Positions 45,885 to 54,228 of a stretch of DNA of 64,000 nucleotides are shown here, piece after piece. Position 1 is the first letter of the stretch. Each line of letters opens with the position of its first letter. The DNA comes from Lewinellaceae bacterium (GTDB lineage: Bacteria > Bacteroidota > Bacteroidia > Chitinophagales > Saprospiraceae): positions 148,425 through 212,424 of the forward strand of contig JAHELJ010000002.1 of NCBI GenBank assembly GCA_024644235.1. The letters are read 5' to 3'. Under the pieces are notes generated by a model. That model made no database searches. It was not told where the DNA came from and saw nothing but the letters and a program-made list of their open reading frames with translations. The position numbers and the translations under genes are program-made.

Positions 45885-47174
45885 TCAGACAGTTTCTCCC
45901 GGAGGTAGTGAAAGGGCATCAATATCCTGCACTTCGCTTCCTGCTATACCCTTAATCGAGCTATACATATGATTTGTGTTTAACAGCACTTTCTCGATTT
46001 GCTTTTCCCTCCGTTTCCAGATCGCATGCATAGCTCGTTTCTCTTTATTCAGCTCGATCTGCAACTGGGAAAAGCCTTCAACTATTCCTTCAATCTGCAT
46101 TCGAAATTCATTGCTGGTCAAATAAGTATACAGAATAGACATCTTATCTGTACTCTGTTCCTGATTGAGCATGACCTCCCCGATCTGTATCAGACTCGCT
46201 CTCAATACTGGAGCCAATGATTTCAAGTCGTCGTAGGTGCAAATCCAAATGCCATCCAATTCGCCCATGCGATCCATCCCTTTAGGCATTACTTGTGTGA
46301 CCAATACTCCAATATCAGCCTTGAGTACTCGCATGTCAACTTTAAACTTCTCGATCCAGCTATTCTGAAAACTTTTAGTTCGCTTGCTTTCATAGTAGAT
46401 CTTTCCGCAGACTTTGCCTCCAGACGAATTAACGAGGTGCAGACAGTCAGCACCCCGGTTTCCGGCCTTCACCGGATCGATTTGATCTTCGGGAAACTGA
46501 TGACGGAGAAATTCTTCGATTGCTTGTTCCTGTGCATCCCCCTGCAGCTTCATTGATCCCTGATTCATCTTTCGGGACATCTCGTCAATCAATTTCTTTT
46601 GATCAGCCAGTTTCCTTTCGTACTCGATCTTTAGTAAATCCTGTTGACTGACATATTGAGATCGCAAGTCCTGCTCGAGTTCTTTCTGCATCAATATTTT
46701 TTCTTTCTCCTGCTCCAACTCCCACATTTGCCGGGCAGCTTCCAAGTCCTGTTCTTTCCGTAAGATCGAGATCTCTTTCTGTTTCAACAGAAGGTTTTCC
46801 TGCTTCTGCTTTTCAACCAATTCTTTAAGTTTATTGATTTCCCACTCCGTCTGAGTCTTTGCTTCATGGGCTAGCTTCTCTGCTAATCTGATCTTCTCCT
46901 TTTTCAATTCTTCCTGGATGATTTCCCAGGTCTGGGCGGATAGTCTCTTGACTTCAAGCCTCTCCTTCTCCACCAAACCTTCTCTCTCTTCCAAAGCTTT
47001 TTTAAGCTTGAGATATCTCTGATTGAACTCTGATCTCAGTTTTCTCTCTGCTTGTTTTCCAAAAGCTCCGCCGGCATCAATTTCCTCTCCACAGGAGGGG
47101 CACTGTAACTGACCGGTAGTCATATCACTAAATAGATGTGGCTTGTCTTTCATCTCCACGGTATTTTCGTTCAT
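45885..47174 (-). CDS. DUF2130 protein (coiled coil plus nuclease-like domain)
   Basis: 429 residues. The N-terminus has a single CPSCGEEIDAG half zinc ribbon (about 25-35). Residues 40-215 are a highly charged coiled coil rich in Glu, Lys and Gln. The C-terminal DUF2130 domain has FPEDQIDPVKAGNRGADCLH and KIYYESKRTKSFQNSWIEKF; the D and E-x-K residues fit a PD-(D/E)XK nuclease-like core. IGVLVTQVMPKGMDRM is another family block. Cytosolic. DUF2130 proteins are proposed nucleases of unknown role. It is convergent with the THX gene and divergent from the two coiled-coil genes at 47321-48910. Confidence 0.9.
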   Translation of the reverse strand: MNENTVEMKDKPHLFSDMTTGQLQCPSCGEEIDAGGAFGKQAERKLRSEFNQRYLKLKKALEEREGLVEKERLEVKRLSAQTWEIIQEELKKEKIRLAEKLAHEAKTQTEWEINKLKELVEKQKQENLLLKQKEISILRKEQDLEAARQMWELEQEKEKILMQKELEQDLRSQYVSQQDLLKIEYERKLADQKKLIDEMSRKMNQGSMKLQGDAQEQAIEEFLRHQFPEDQIDPVKAGNRGADCLHLVNSSGGKVCGKIYYESKRTKSFQNSWIEKFKVDMRVLKADIGVLVTQVMPKGMDRMGELDGIWICTYDDLKSLAPVLRASLIQIGEVMLNQEQSTDKMSILYTYLTSNEFRMQIEGIVEGFSQLQIELNKEKRAMHAIWKRREKQIEKVLLNTNHMYSSIKGIAGSEVQDIDALSLPPGETV

Positions 47175-47282
47175 TTTATATTATAATAATTCCTTATGTA
47201 TCAAATATATAGAAATAGTTTTAATGTAATGAAGGGGCCATACAAGCGTTATTGAATCGCTGATTCACGCTCTAGGAATTAC

Positions 47283-47290
47283 TATATTTG
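47283..47290 (+). promoter_or_regulatory. Candidate Bacteroidota -7 box for the coiled-coil pair
   Basis: TATATTTG matches TAnnTTTG and lies 30 bp before the ATG at 47321 in the 146 bp divergent spacer. The nearest TTG is at 47252-47254, too far for an ideal -33 element. Confidence 0.4.
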
Positions 47291-47320
47291 ACAACTATAC
47301 TTTAACTATGAAATCACTGC

Positions 47321-47872
47321 ATGAGCAAAAAAATCAATTCTGCTTTCGAGGATCTGGAGAAGTTAGATAAGAAATCCGTAGAGTTTCTGATCAAGGCCAT
47401 TACTGAAAATAACCTACCCGGATTTGATTACTTGGAATTCAAGCAGTCGTTCCAGGCGCTGAAGCAAATGGATATGACAGAGAAAACGGCCATGAAATCT
47501 GCCTATACGACAGGTTCAACGGTTGGCTTGACCAAGTCGAAACTGATCTCTTCAGCTGAACACTATAAGAAGGTACTTTTCACCGAAAAGAAGCAATTCG
47601 ACACCGCACTTCAAAAGCAAATTGCCCAAAGGGTTCATGGCAAGAAGGAGGAAAAAGAAACACTGACAAAAAAGATTGCAACCTATCAAGCTAAGATTCA
47701 GGAACTCGAGACGGAAATTCTAAAGTACCAGGAGAAGTTGACTAAAGCAGATAGTGAAATTGAAGCAGCGAAGAGTAAAATTGAAGAGACCCGCGATAAA
47801 TTTGAGAAAACATTTGACGCGCTTCTTGGTCAAATTGACCAAGATGTAGCGTTAATCAAGGAAATATTGTAA
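47321..47872 (+). CDS. Coiled-coil protein of unknown function
   Basis: 183 residues, soluble. The N-terminal half (KKSVEFLIKAITENNLPGF, FKQSFQALKQM, AMKSAYTTGSTVGLTKSKLI) is a compact helical domain that looks conserved. The C-terminal half (about 100-183) is a coiled coil (IQELETEILKYQEKLTKADS). No signal peptide. Similar proteins occur as conserved hypotheticals. The next gene begins 18 bp downstream and encodes a membrane coiled-coil protein; the two likely form a complex. I do not recognise a named family. Confidence 0.78.
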   Translation: MSKKINSAFEDLEKLDKKSVEFLIKAITENNLPGFDYLEFKQSFQALKQMDMTEKTAMKSAYTTGSTVGLTKSKLISSAEHYKKVLFTEKKQFDTALQKQIAQRVHGKKEEKETLTKKIATYQAKIQELETEILKYQEKLTKADSEIEAAKSKIEETRDKFEKTFDALLGQIDQDVALIKEIL

Positions 47873-47890
47873 TCCTGAAAAATTAGGATC

Positions 47891-48910
47891 ATGACCAATT
47901 TCAATTCTATACCCAGTACCAAGCCAAAGTCATTTTGGAAAAGACCAGAAGGAGTCGCTGGTGCTATATTCTTAATCGCCCTCATTGCCGGAGGAGGTTT
48001 GCTGCTGGCCAGTTTTTTGCCGGTACTGATCTCTCTCGCGCAAAATGTACTTTATCTGTCCTTGATGTTACTCGTTCTCGGCGCTGTGATCTACATGGTC
48101 CTTGATCCACGAATGCGCAATCTGGTCTGGTACATGTATAAGAGTGTCATGAGATGGATCACCGGCATCTTTATAACGATCGATCCGATTGGTATCCTGA
48201 AGAATTATGTGGATGATCTGGAAGATAACCTGGGTAAAATGAGCAAGCAAATCGGCTCATTACGCGGACAGATGCGAAAGCTCAAGAACATCATGGAGGA
48301 GAATGATAAGGAGATTGATAAGAACATGATGATAGCCAGAAAGGCCAAAGAACAAGACAACGAAAAGCATATGCTTTTGTCTTCTCGAAAAGCTGCAAGG
48401 CTTAAGGAAAGCAATGAGAAGTATCAGGCATTGCATAGCAAGATGTCGATCCTTTACCGGGTGCTCAATAAGATGTATCAGAACTCAGAGATCCTTCTAG
48501 AGGATACCAAAGACCAGGTCAAACTCAAGGAGCAGGAAAGGAAGGCTATCCGAGCCTCGCATAGCGCCATGAAGAATGCCATGGATATTATATCCGGCAG
48601 TGGAAGCAAACGAGAGATGTTTGACGCCGCTTTAGAATCGATTGCTGATGATCTGGCTAACAAAGTTGGGGAGATGGAACGCTTTATGGAAATGTCTTCC
48701 ACCTTTATGGAATCGGTAGATCTTCAGAATGGTGTATTCGAGGAGGAAGGTCTTCGCATGCTCGAGCAATGGGAGAAAGAAAGTACTTTGATGCTACTTG
48801 GTGACGGTCAGAGAACCACCGATACGCTGGATCTGAATGAACCAAAGCGCTCGAAAGAAAAGATTGAACGAAGCGGGGAAAGCTCCAGCTACGAAAATCT
48901 CTTCGAATAA
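47891..48910 (+). CDS. Membrane-anchored coiled-coil protein with PspA-like layout
   Basis: 339 residues. Two TM helices (about 22-46 and 52-71) are followed by an amphipathic stretch (MYKSVMRWITGIFITIDPIG) and then ~190 residues of continuous helix/coiled coil. DPIGILKNYVDDLEDNLGKM followed by long Lys/Glu-rich heptads and a short break at SGSGSK resembles the hairpin layout of PspA/Vipp1 (ESCRT-III-like) membrane-repair proteins; the resemblance is topological, not proven homology. A polar tail (SSYENLFE) ends it. Co-transcribed with the soluble coiled-coil gene upstream; convergent with the beta-lactamase-like gene (2 bp). Confidence 0.78.
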   Translation: MTNFNSIPSTKPKSFWKRPEGVAGAIFLIALIAGGGLLLASFLPVLISLAQNVLYLSLMLLVLGAVIYMVLDPRMRNLVWYMYKSVMRWITGIFITIDPIGILKNYVDDLEDNLGKMSKQIGSLRGQMRKLKNIMEENDKEIDKNMMIARKAKEQDNEKHMLLSSRKAARLKESNEKYQALHSKMSILYRVLNKMYQNSEILLEDTKDQVKLKEQERKAIRASHSAMKNAMDIISGSGSKREMFDAALESIADDLANKVGEMERFMEMSSTFMESVDLQNGVFEEEGLRMLEQWEKESTLMLLGDGQRTTDTLDLNEPKRSKEKIERSGESSSYENLFE

Positions 48911-48912
48911 AA

Positions 48913-49806
48913 CTAGGATCCTTGCATGTAATCGAAGATCGTCTTTGAAACGGAAGCGAGCAGACTAGTCCCTGCTTCGAAATCTTCCAGATCCTTCGAG
49001 AGTAAAATCAATACGTATTTCCTACCGTCAGGAAGGTAAATCACTCCCGAATCATGATGAACACCAGTGATGGCACCAGTTTTATGGGCAACAACTATTT
49101 CGTCCGGTAATTGTGCGGGGATAATATCCCGAAAGCGCTGATCTTTCAAGATCTTGATCATTGCTTCACTGGCCCGTTGATCTACCACTCGACCCGTTGC
49201 CAATTGATCAAAAATTATCATCAAAGCATGGGCACTGGTACGATTACTCAGACTGTTTTCATATGCTTTTATGTCTTCCACTCCTCGCAATACCAACATA
49301 TCTCCTGCACCAATTCGATTCATCGTTTCAGTCACTTTCCTGGCGTCAACGAGATCGATGATAATATTTGTCGCCAGATTACTACTGACAATGATCATTT
49401 CATACAACAAATCGGCGATCGATTTTTTCTTCCCTATTTGATCATAGAGTGATTTCTCGCTGTCTTCACTGGCTGATAAAGAATATGTGCTGCTATCCAC
49501 AATACTGTAGAACTGATTCCTAACAGTCAGACTATCATCCAGATCGAATTTCCCTTCAGCAGCCTGCCGGTAGACTTCAATCATGACGGGTGTCTTCATA
49601 GTGCTGGCAGAATGAAACAACTCGTCTGCATTTATCAACAGTTCTTCACCTGTCTGAAGATCTTTGAAGGCCATGGCAAAGGTTCCTTCCTCACTGGAAA
49701 ACATTTTCTCGACTACCTGCTCAAGTTGAGTCAGATTATTCGCTGGTTGGCACTGAACGAAAAGCATGATCGGCAGAATGATGGTCCAGACTCTAGCCTT
49801 CATCAT
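48913..49806 (-). CDS. Class A beta-lactamase-like serine hydrolase, lipoprotein
   Basis: 297 residues. A lipoprotein signal (MMKARVWTIILPIMLFVQC, Cys19) anchors it to the membrane. Active-site motifs: S68-T-M-K71 (SxxK) in FHSASTMKT; SSN (141-143) where class A enzymes have SDN; K242-T-G244 in HKTGAITG. The deacylating Glu may be E177 in RGVED, but the following N of ExxLN is not present. The fold is clear, yet the altered motifs leave open whether it hydrolyses beta-lactams or is a related serine hydrolase. Its start overlaps the end of cca by 14 bp, so it is expressed with tRNA maturation genes. Confidence 0.88.
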   Translation of the reverse strand: MMKARVWTIILPIMLFVQCQPANNLTQLEQVVEKMFSSEEGTFAMAFKDLQTGEELLINADELFHSASTMKTPVMIEVYRQAAEGKFDLDDSLTVRNQFYSIVDSSTYSLSASEDSEKSLYDQIGKKKSIADLLYEMIIVSSNLATNIIIDLVDARKVTETMNRIGAGDMLVLRGVEDIKAYENSLSNRTSAHALMIIFDQLATGRVVDQRASEAMIKILKDQRFRDIIPAQLPDEIVVAHKTGAITGVHHDSGVIYLPDGRKYVLILLSKDLEDFEAGTSLLASVSKTIFDYMQGS

Positions 49807-51259
49807 CCGACAATTTGGTTTCGTCTCTCACGGGTCTTTCTGTCGAAACCGGCTCAAGTCCCAATTCCCTACCCTTGTCAAGCATGAATTCGAAAGCTTC
49901 ATTGAAGTTATTTGCAATCTTACCGTCAAGGATTGCTTCTTTTATGGCCTTTTTGATATCTCCTACTACACGACTCGGTTTGATATTAAATATTTCCATA
50001 ATTAGTTCCCCTTTGATGGGAGGCTGCCAATTACGCACACTGTCCTTATCCTCAACCTCCTTCAGTTTTTGCCTTACCAGTTCATAATTTCTCAAATACC
50101 GATGGACTTTGCTCTCGTTCTTTGATGTGATATCTGCCTCACAAAGCAACATGAGATCTTCCAAATCATCACCCGCCTCAAACAGCAGTCTACGTATAGC
50201 TGAATCTGTGATGTCCTCATGGGTTAAACTGATCGGCCGTAGGTGTAATCGCACAAGATTTTGCACGTATTTCATTTTTTGGTCCAATGGGAGTCTAAGG
50301 CGACGGAAGATTCTGGGCACCATGGCAGCGCCCAATGCCTCATGTCCATGAAAGGTCCAGCCCGCGTCAGTCGTAAATCTTTTAGTGGCCGGCTTAGCAA
50401 CATCGTGAAGTAAAGCAGCCCATCGAAGCCAGAGATTATCTGATTTTGCGGCCAAATTGTCTAAAACTTTCAACGTGTGATAAAAGTTATCCTTATGTCC
50501 TACTCCTTTCACCACTTCCACTCCCTGCAGGTTTGCTATCTCTGGAAAGATAAGCTCAAGCAGACCGGTTCGATAGAGAAGTAAGAAACCCTTTGAGGGT
50601 CTACTTGTTTCCAGAATCTTATTTAGCTCTAATGTGATCCTCTCCTGAGAGACAATTTGAATTCGATTGCGATACAAGGAGATGGCCTCAAATGTTTCAT
50701 CTTCGATCTCGAAATCCAGTTGATTGGAAAATCGAATGGCCCGCATCATACGAAGTGGATCATCAGTAAAGGTCTTTCCTGGTTCCAAGGGTGTTCTTAA
50801 TCGCTTCTCTTCAAGATCTACCAGTCCGTTGAAGGGATCGATTATTTCACCATAGTTGTCATCGTTCAAGCTGACTGCAAGAGCATTGATTGTGAAATCA
50901 CGCCGATTCTGATCATCCTCAAGCGTACCTTGCTCTACAGCAGGCTTCCGGCTGTCTGATCGATAAGACTCCTTACGTGCACCGACGAACTCGATCTCGG
51001 TATCGTTGTGACGCAACATAGCTGTACCAAAGCGCTTGTAGACAGTCAATCTGGGAATTGGTCGAAGATGTCCAGCCACTTCACGTGCTAATGTGATGCC
51101 ATCTCCCACACACACGATGTCCATGTCCTTGGAGTTCCGAGCAAGTAAACGATCTCTCACAAATCCTCCGACCAAATATGCCGGACTGCCTAGGGCTCTG
51201 GATGCCAGCCGCACCACATCCAATATTTCTTGTTCAGATTTGGTAATGGTAAAAAGCAT
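49793..51259 (-). CDS. cca: CCA tRNA nucleotidyltransferase, HD type
   Basis: 488 residues. The class II nucleotidyltransferase head has AYLVGGFVRDRLLARNSKD followed by MDIVCVGDG (metal-binding Asp residues), then RRDFTINALAVSL and DPLRMMRAIRFSNQLDFEIE for tRNA and nucleotide recognition. The HD domain contains LLHDVAKPATKRF. It adds or repairs the 3' CCA end of tRNA. The gene starts 12 bp after dusB and overlaps the beta-lactamase-like gene by 14 bp; an operon with dusB is likely. Confidence 0.95.
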   Translation of the reverse strand: MLFTITKSEQEILDVVRLASRALGSPAYLVGGFVRDRLLARNSKDMDIVCVGDGITLAREVAGHLRPIPRLTVYKRFGTAMLRHNDTEIEFVGARKESYRSDSRKPAVEQGTLEDDQNRRDFTINALAVSLNDDNYGEIIDPFNGLVDLEEKRLRTPLEPGKTFTDDPLRMMRAIRFSNQLDFEIEDETFEAISLYRNRIQIVSQERITLELNKILETSRPSKGFLLLYRTGLLELIFPEIANLQGVEVVKGVGHKDNFYHTLKVLDNLAAKSDNLWLRWAALLHDVAKPATKRFTTDAGWTFHGHEALGAAMVPRIFRRLRLPLDQKMKYVQNLVRLHLRPISLTHEDITDSAIRRLLFEAGDDLEDLMLLCEADITSKNESKVHRYLRNYELVRQKLKEVEDKDSVRNWQPPIKGELIMEIFNIKPSRVVGDIKKAIKEAILDGKIANNFNEAFEFMLDKGRELGLEPVSTERPVRDETKLSDDEG

Positions 51260-51271
51260 GGTCAGCCAATT

Positions 51272-52267
51272 CTATGCCTCTACGGCATAGGACTCATATT
51301 TTGTTTCTAGTTCGTCTAAAATATCATGCAGGATGTCAGGGTCATCCTCGGTGACTAATTTTGACCGGTAATGTTTCACATGGGGAAGTCCCCTGAAATA
51401 ATTACCATAGTGTCTTCTCATTTCAAGGACACCCAATTTTGTACCTTTCCATTCAATAGAATGGTCAAGATGCTGCCTAACTGCCTTGATCCGCTCTGGG
51501 ACCTGCGGCCTATTCAGGTATTTACCTGTTTCCACAAAATGTTTAATCTCCCGAAAAATCCAAGGATTGCCAATGCTTGCACGGCCAATCATAATACCGT
51601 CGACGCCATAACGAGCCTTGTATTGTACCGCCTTATCTGGGGAGTCAATATCTCCATTGCCAAAAACCGGTATGTGGATTCGAGGGTTCTCTTTGATTTT
51701 ACCAATTAGTGTCCAGTCCGCCTCTCCCTTATACATTTGCTTGCGGGTACGCCCATGAATACTGATGGCTTGTATTCCTACATCTTGAAGTCTTTCGACC
51801 ACCTGATCGACATACTTTGTATTGTCATCCCACCCCAAGCGGGTCTTTACCGTGACAGGGAGATTAGTACTCTTGACGATTGCATCTGAAAGCTGCACCA
51901 TTCGATCCAAATCCTGAAGAATACCGGCACCTGCCATTTTACATACCACCTTCTTAACCGGGCAACCAAAATTGATGTCGAGAATCTCGGGCTGCGCTTC
52001 TTCGACAATCTCAGCAGCCCTCATCATAGAATCTATTTCGGCACCGAAAATCTGTATTCCAATTGGTCGCTCTTCGTCATAGATGTCTAGCTTCTGAACA
52101 CTCTTGGAGGCATCGCGGATCAGGCCTTCCACTGAAATAAACTCCGTGTACATTAAATCACATCCCTGTTCCTTACAAAGCGCTCGGAATGGTGGATCAC
52201 TCACATCCTCCATAGGAGCAAGCAAAAGAGGAAATTCACCCAATTCAATGTTTCCAATTTTGATCAT
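51272..52267 (-). CDS. dusB: tRNA-dihydrouridine synthase
   Basis: 331 residues from ATG 52267 (MIKIGNIELG); a start 10 codons earlier has no homology support. FMN-dependent reduction of uridine in the tRNA D-loop. LLLAPMEDVSDPPFRALC is the DUS opening, the catalytic Cys is in NFGCPVKKVVCKMAGAG, and IHGRTRKQMYKGEADW and GNGDIDSPDKA bind tRNA and FMN. First gene of the dusB-cca-serine hydrolase set. Confidence 0.94.
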   Translation of the reverse strand: MIKIGNIELGEFPLLLAPMEDVSDPPFRALCKEQGCDLMYTEFISVEGLIRDASKSVQKLDIYDEERPIGIQIFGAEIDSMMRAAEIVEEAQPEILDINFGCPVKKVVCKMAGAGILQDLDRMVQLSDAIVKSTNLPVTVKTRLGWDDNTKYVDQVVERLQDVGIQAISIHGRTRKQMYKGEADWTLIGKIKENPRIHIPVFGNGDIDSPDKAVQYKARYGVDGIMIGRASIGNPWIFREIKHFVETGKYLNRPQVPERIKAVRQHLDHSIEWKGTKLGVLEMRRHYGNYFRGLPHVKHYRSKLVTEDDPDILHDILDELETKYESYAVEA

Positions 52268-52478
52268 GTTTAATCGCTCAAAATGTCCGTGCCGCAAAGT
52301 TAAGGCTTAATTGCGTGATGGTGATTCCCGTGTTGTCTTCATCAATCAATAAATAGCTCTTTGGCTGGGTAAAAAAGTCATCATGATAAGGGAATCACGC
52401 CACGTACAATTCTGAAACAAATTTCTATATTGAGAGCGCGACTCAAATGAAGAGAATCAAACCTTAAAGAGTAAGAGC

Positions 52479-53810
52479 ATGCTGACTGGGGTAATTGTTT
52501 GTTTTATACTAGGTTACGTTACAATAGTATTTGAGCACCCACTTAAACTGGACAAGACTGTTCCAGCACTCATAATGGGAGCCCTCTGTTGGGCTTTAAT
52601 ATCCCTCGGACATTTGGATGTGGTCGACCATCATCACCACACAGCGAGCATGGAGGATGTACTTCTGCATCACATTGGAAAAGTTGCGGAGATCCTCTTT
52701 TTCCTCATTGGCGCAATGACCATAGTTGAATTGATCGATTTGCACCGAGGTTTCGCTGTGATAACTAACCGCATTAAGACGACCGATAAAACTAAAATGC
52801 TTTGGCTCATTAGTATCCTTGCGTTTTTCTTGTCGGCCACATTGGACAATCTGGCTGCTACAATTGTACTGGTTTCCTTGTTGCGCCGGCTGGTACCGGA
52901 CAAGACTGAGCGACTTTGGTTTGTTTCCATTGCCGTGATCGCAGCCAATGCTGGCGGTGCCTGGTCACCAATTGGAGATGTAACGACAACCATGCTATGG
53001 ATCGGTAAAAAAGTCTCAACAGTCGGTCTGATCAAGAATCTGGTTATTCCATCGATTGTCTGTATGGTGGTACCATGTCTTGTTGCTTCGATGTCAAAGA
53101 ACTTTAAGGGCCATATGGTCCTTGAGGGCGGGGATAATATCCGAAAGGAGCGTGAGAAACTACTGAGCAGCCGGATCATGCTCTTCGCCGGTATTGGAGG
53201 ATTAGTATTTGTGCCTGTATTTAAAGCCATCACTCATCTTCCACCATATGTGGGGATGATGCTGTCTATGGGTGTTGTTTGGTTGATTTCAGAATACATC
53301 CATCCAGAGGAAGATTTCACGGAAGAAAGGAAGCATCTCTATAGTGCACACACTGCACTGTCACGAATAGAGTTGTCTAGCATACTATTCTTTCTGGGAA
53401 TCCTGGTGGCTGTGGCTGCGTTAGAATCTCTCGCCATAATGGGACCAGATGGACCGGTGGGAACTCTTCGTTACCTGGCCGAGCGATTGGATGAAGCTGT
53501 TCCTAATCGAAACGTAGTGATCATTCTTCTTGGATTCCTTTCTGCCATCATTGATAACGTGCCTCTGGTGGCTGCCTCCATGGGAATGTATACAGAACCT
53601 ATCGATAGTTATTTGTGGCACTTCATCGCCTATTCTGCGGGAACGGGTGGAAGTATGCTGATCATTGGCTCTGCAGCAGGAGTTGCAGCAATGGGAATGG
53701 AGAGAATAGATTTCATCTGGTACTTAAAAAATATTGCATGGCTTGCGTTCCTTGGATTTATTTCGGGAGCCATAGTGTATATTCTGCTTTCTCCACTTAT
53801 CCACGGATAG
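52479..53810 (+). CDS. nhaD: NhaD-type Na+/H+ antiporter
   Basis: 443 residues with about 11-12 TM segments. The ArsB/NhaD family blocks are TLDNLAATIVLVSLLRRLVP and, in the mirrored half, FLSAIIDNVPLVAASMGMY; the paired Asp-Asn motifs (LDNL and IDNVP) mark the two inverted halves. AANAGGAWSPIGDVTTTMLW is a further signature. An insert of His residues (DHHHHTASMEDVLLHH) in the first loop is notable. It exports Na+ (or Li+) and suits a marine or alkaline habitat. A small lipoprotein gene begins one base after its stop. Confidence 0.95.
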   Translation: MLTGVIVCFILGYVTIVFEHPLKLDKTVPALIMGALCWALISLGHLDVVDHHHHTASMEDVLLHHIGKVAEILFFLIGAMTIVELIDLHRGFAVITNRIKTTDKTKMLWLISILAFFLSATLDNLAATIVLVSLLRRLVPDKTERLWFVSIAVIAANAGGAWSPIGDVTTTMLWIGKKVSTVGLIKNLVIPSIVCMVVPCLVASMSKNFKGHMVLEGGDNIRKEREKLLSSRIMLFAGIGGLVFVPVFKAITHLPPYVGMMLSMGVVWLISEYIHPEEDFTEERKHLYSAHTALSRIELSSILFFLGILVAVAALESLAIMGPDGPVGTLRYLAERLDEAVPNRNVVIILLGFLSAIIDNVPLVAASMGMYTEPIDSYLWHFIAYSAGTGGSMLIIGSAAGVAAMGMERIDFIWYLKNIAWLAFLGFISGAIVYILLSPLIHG

Positions 53811-53811
53811 G

Positions 53812-54180
53812 TTGAAGCCTCTGAAATGTCTCATTTGGGGAGTTGGATTTCTGATTTTCCTCGGCTGTAATCAGGTGGGATCCAATGCTTTCCAAGGAAG
53901 CTGGAAAGCCGTCAAGATCATGGAGGGACCTGACACCGTGCCGGCTGATCTTTCGCACGTTCGGCTGAACTTTGATGAAGATTACTTCGTCTTTCGACGT
54001 ACCGCAATTGATTCGATCAAAGGAAAGTATAGCCTGAAGGATAAGTCTTTGATTATGATATCCGATGCAACTCCTGCAGATAGCTTGAAGGTACAGGTGC
54101 ACTTGCTTGAGGGAGATAAAATGGCTTTACGAATGAACAATCGAGGGGTGGAACAAATTGTGCATTTAATTCGCAATTAG
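53812..54180 (+). CDS. Small lipoprotein of unknown function
   Basis: 122 residues from TTG 53812, one base after the nhaD stop codon. The signal MKPLKCLIWGVGFLIFLGC has the lipidated Cys at 19. The mature part (FQGSWKAVKIMEG, VRLNFDEDYFVFRR, KGKYSLKDKSLIMI) looks like a small lipocalin-type beta-barrel with the G-x-W entry. No other start fits. The position suggests coupling to the antiporter, with no evidence for a shared job. Confidence 0.75.
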   Translation: MKPLKCLIWGVGFLIFLGCNQVGSNAFQGSWKAVKIMEGPDTVPADLSHVRLNFDEDYFVFRRTAIDSIKGKYSLKDKSLIMISDATPADSLKVQVHLLEGDKMALRMNNRGVEQIVHLIRN

Positions 54181-54228
54181 GCTTTCAACGGCTGCAACTA
54201 TATCTTTAGCTTTCTGAAAAGTATTTGC

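Noticed and set aside
45631-45972. 113-codon frame (+) overlapping the THX gene and the end of the DUF2130 gene
   Set aside because: It is out of phase with the conserved THX frame, has Arg/Lys-rich low-complexity sequence typical of a shifted frame, and runs antisense into DUF2130.
52670-53233. 187-codon frame (-) inside nhaD
   Set aside because: Antisense to an intact antiporter gene with conserved family motifs; a shadow frame.
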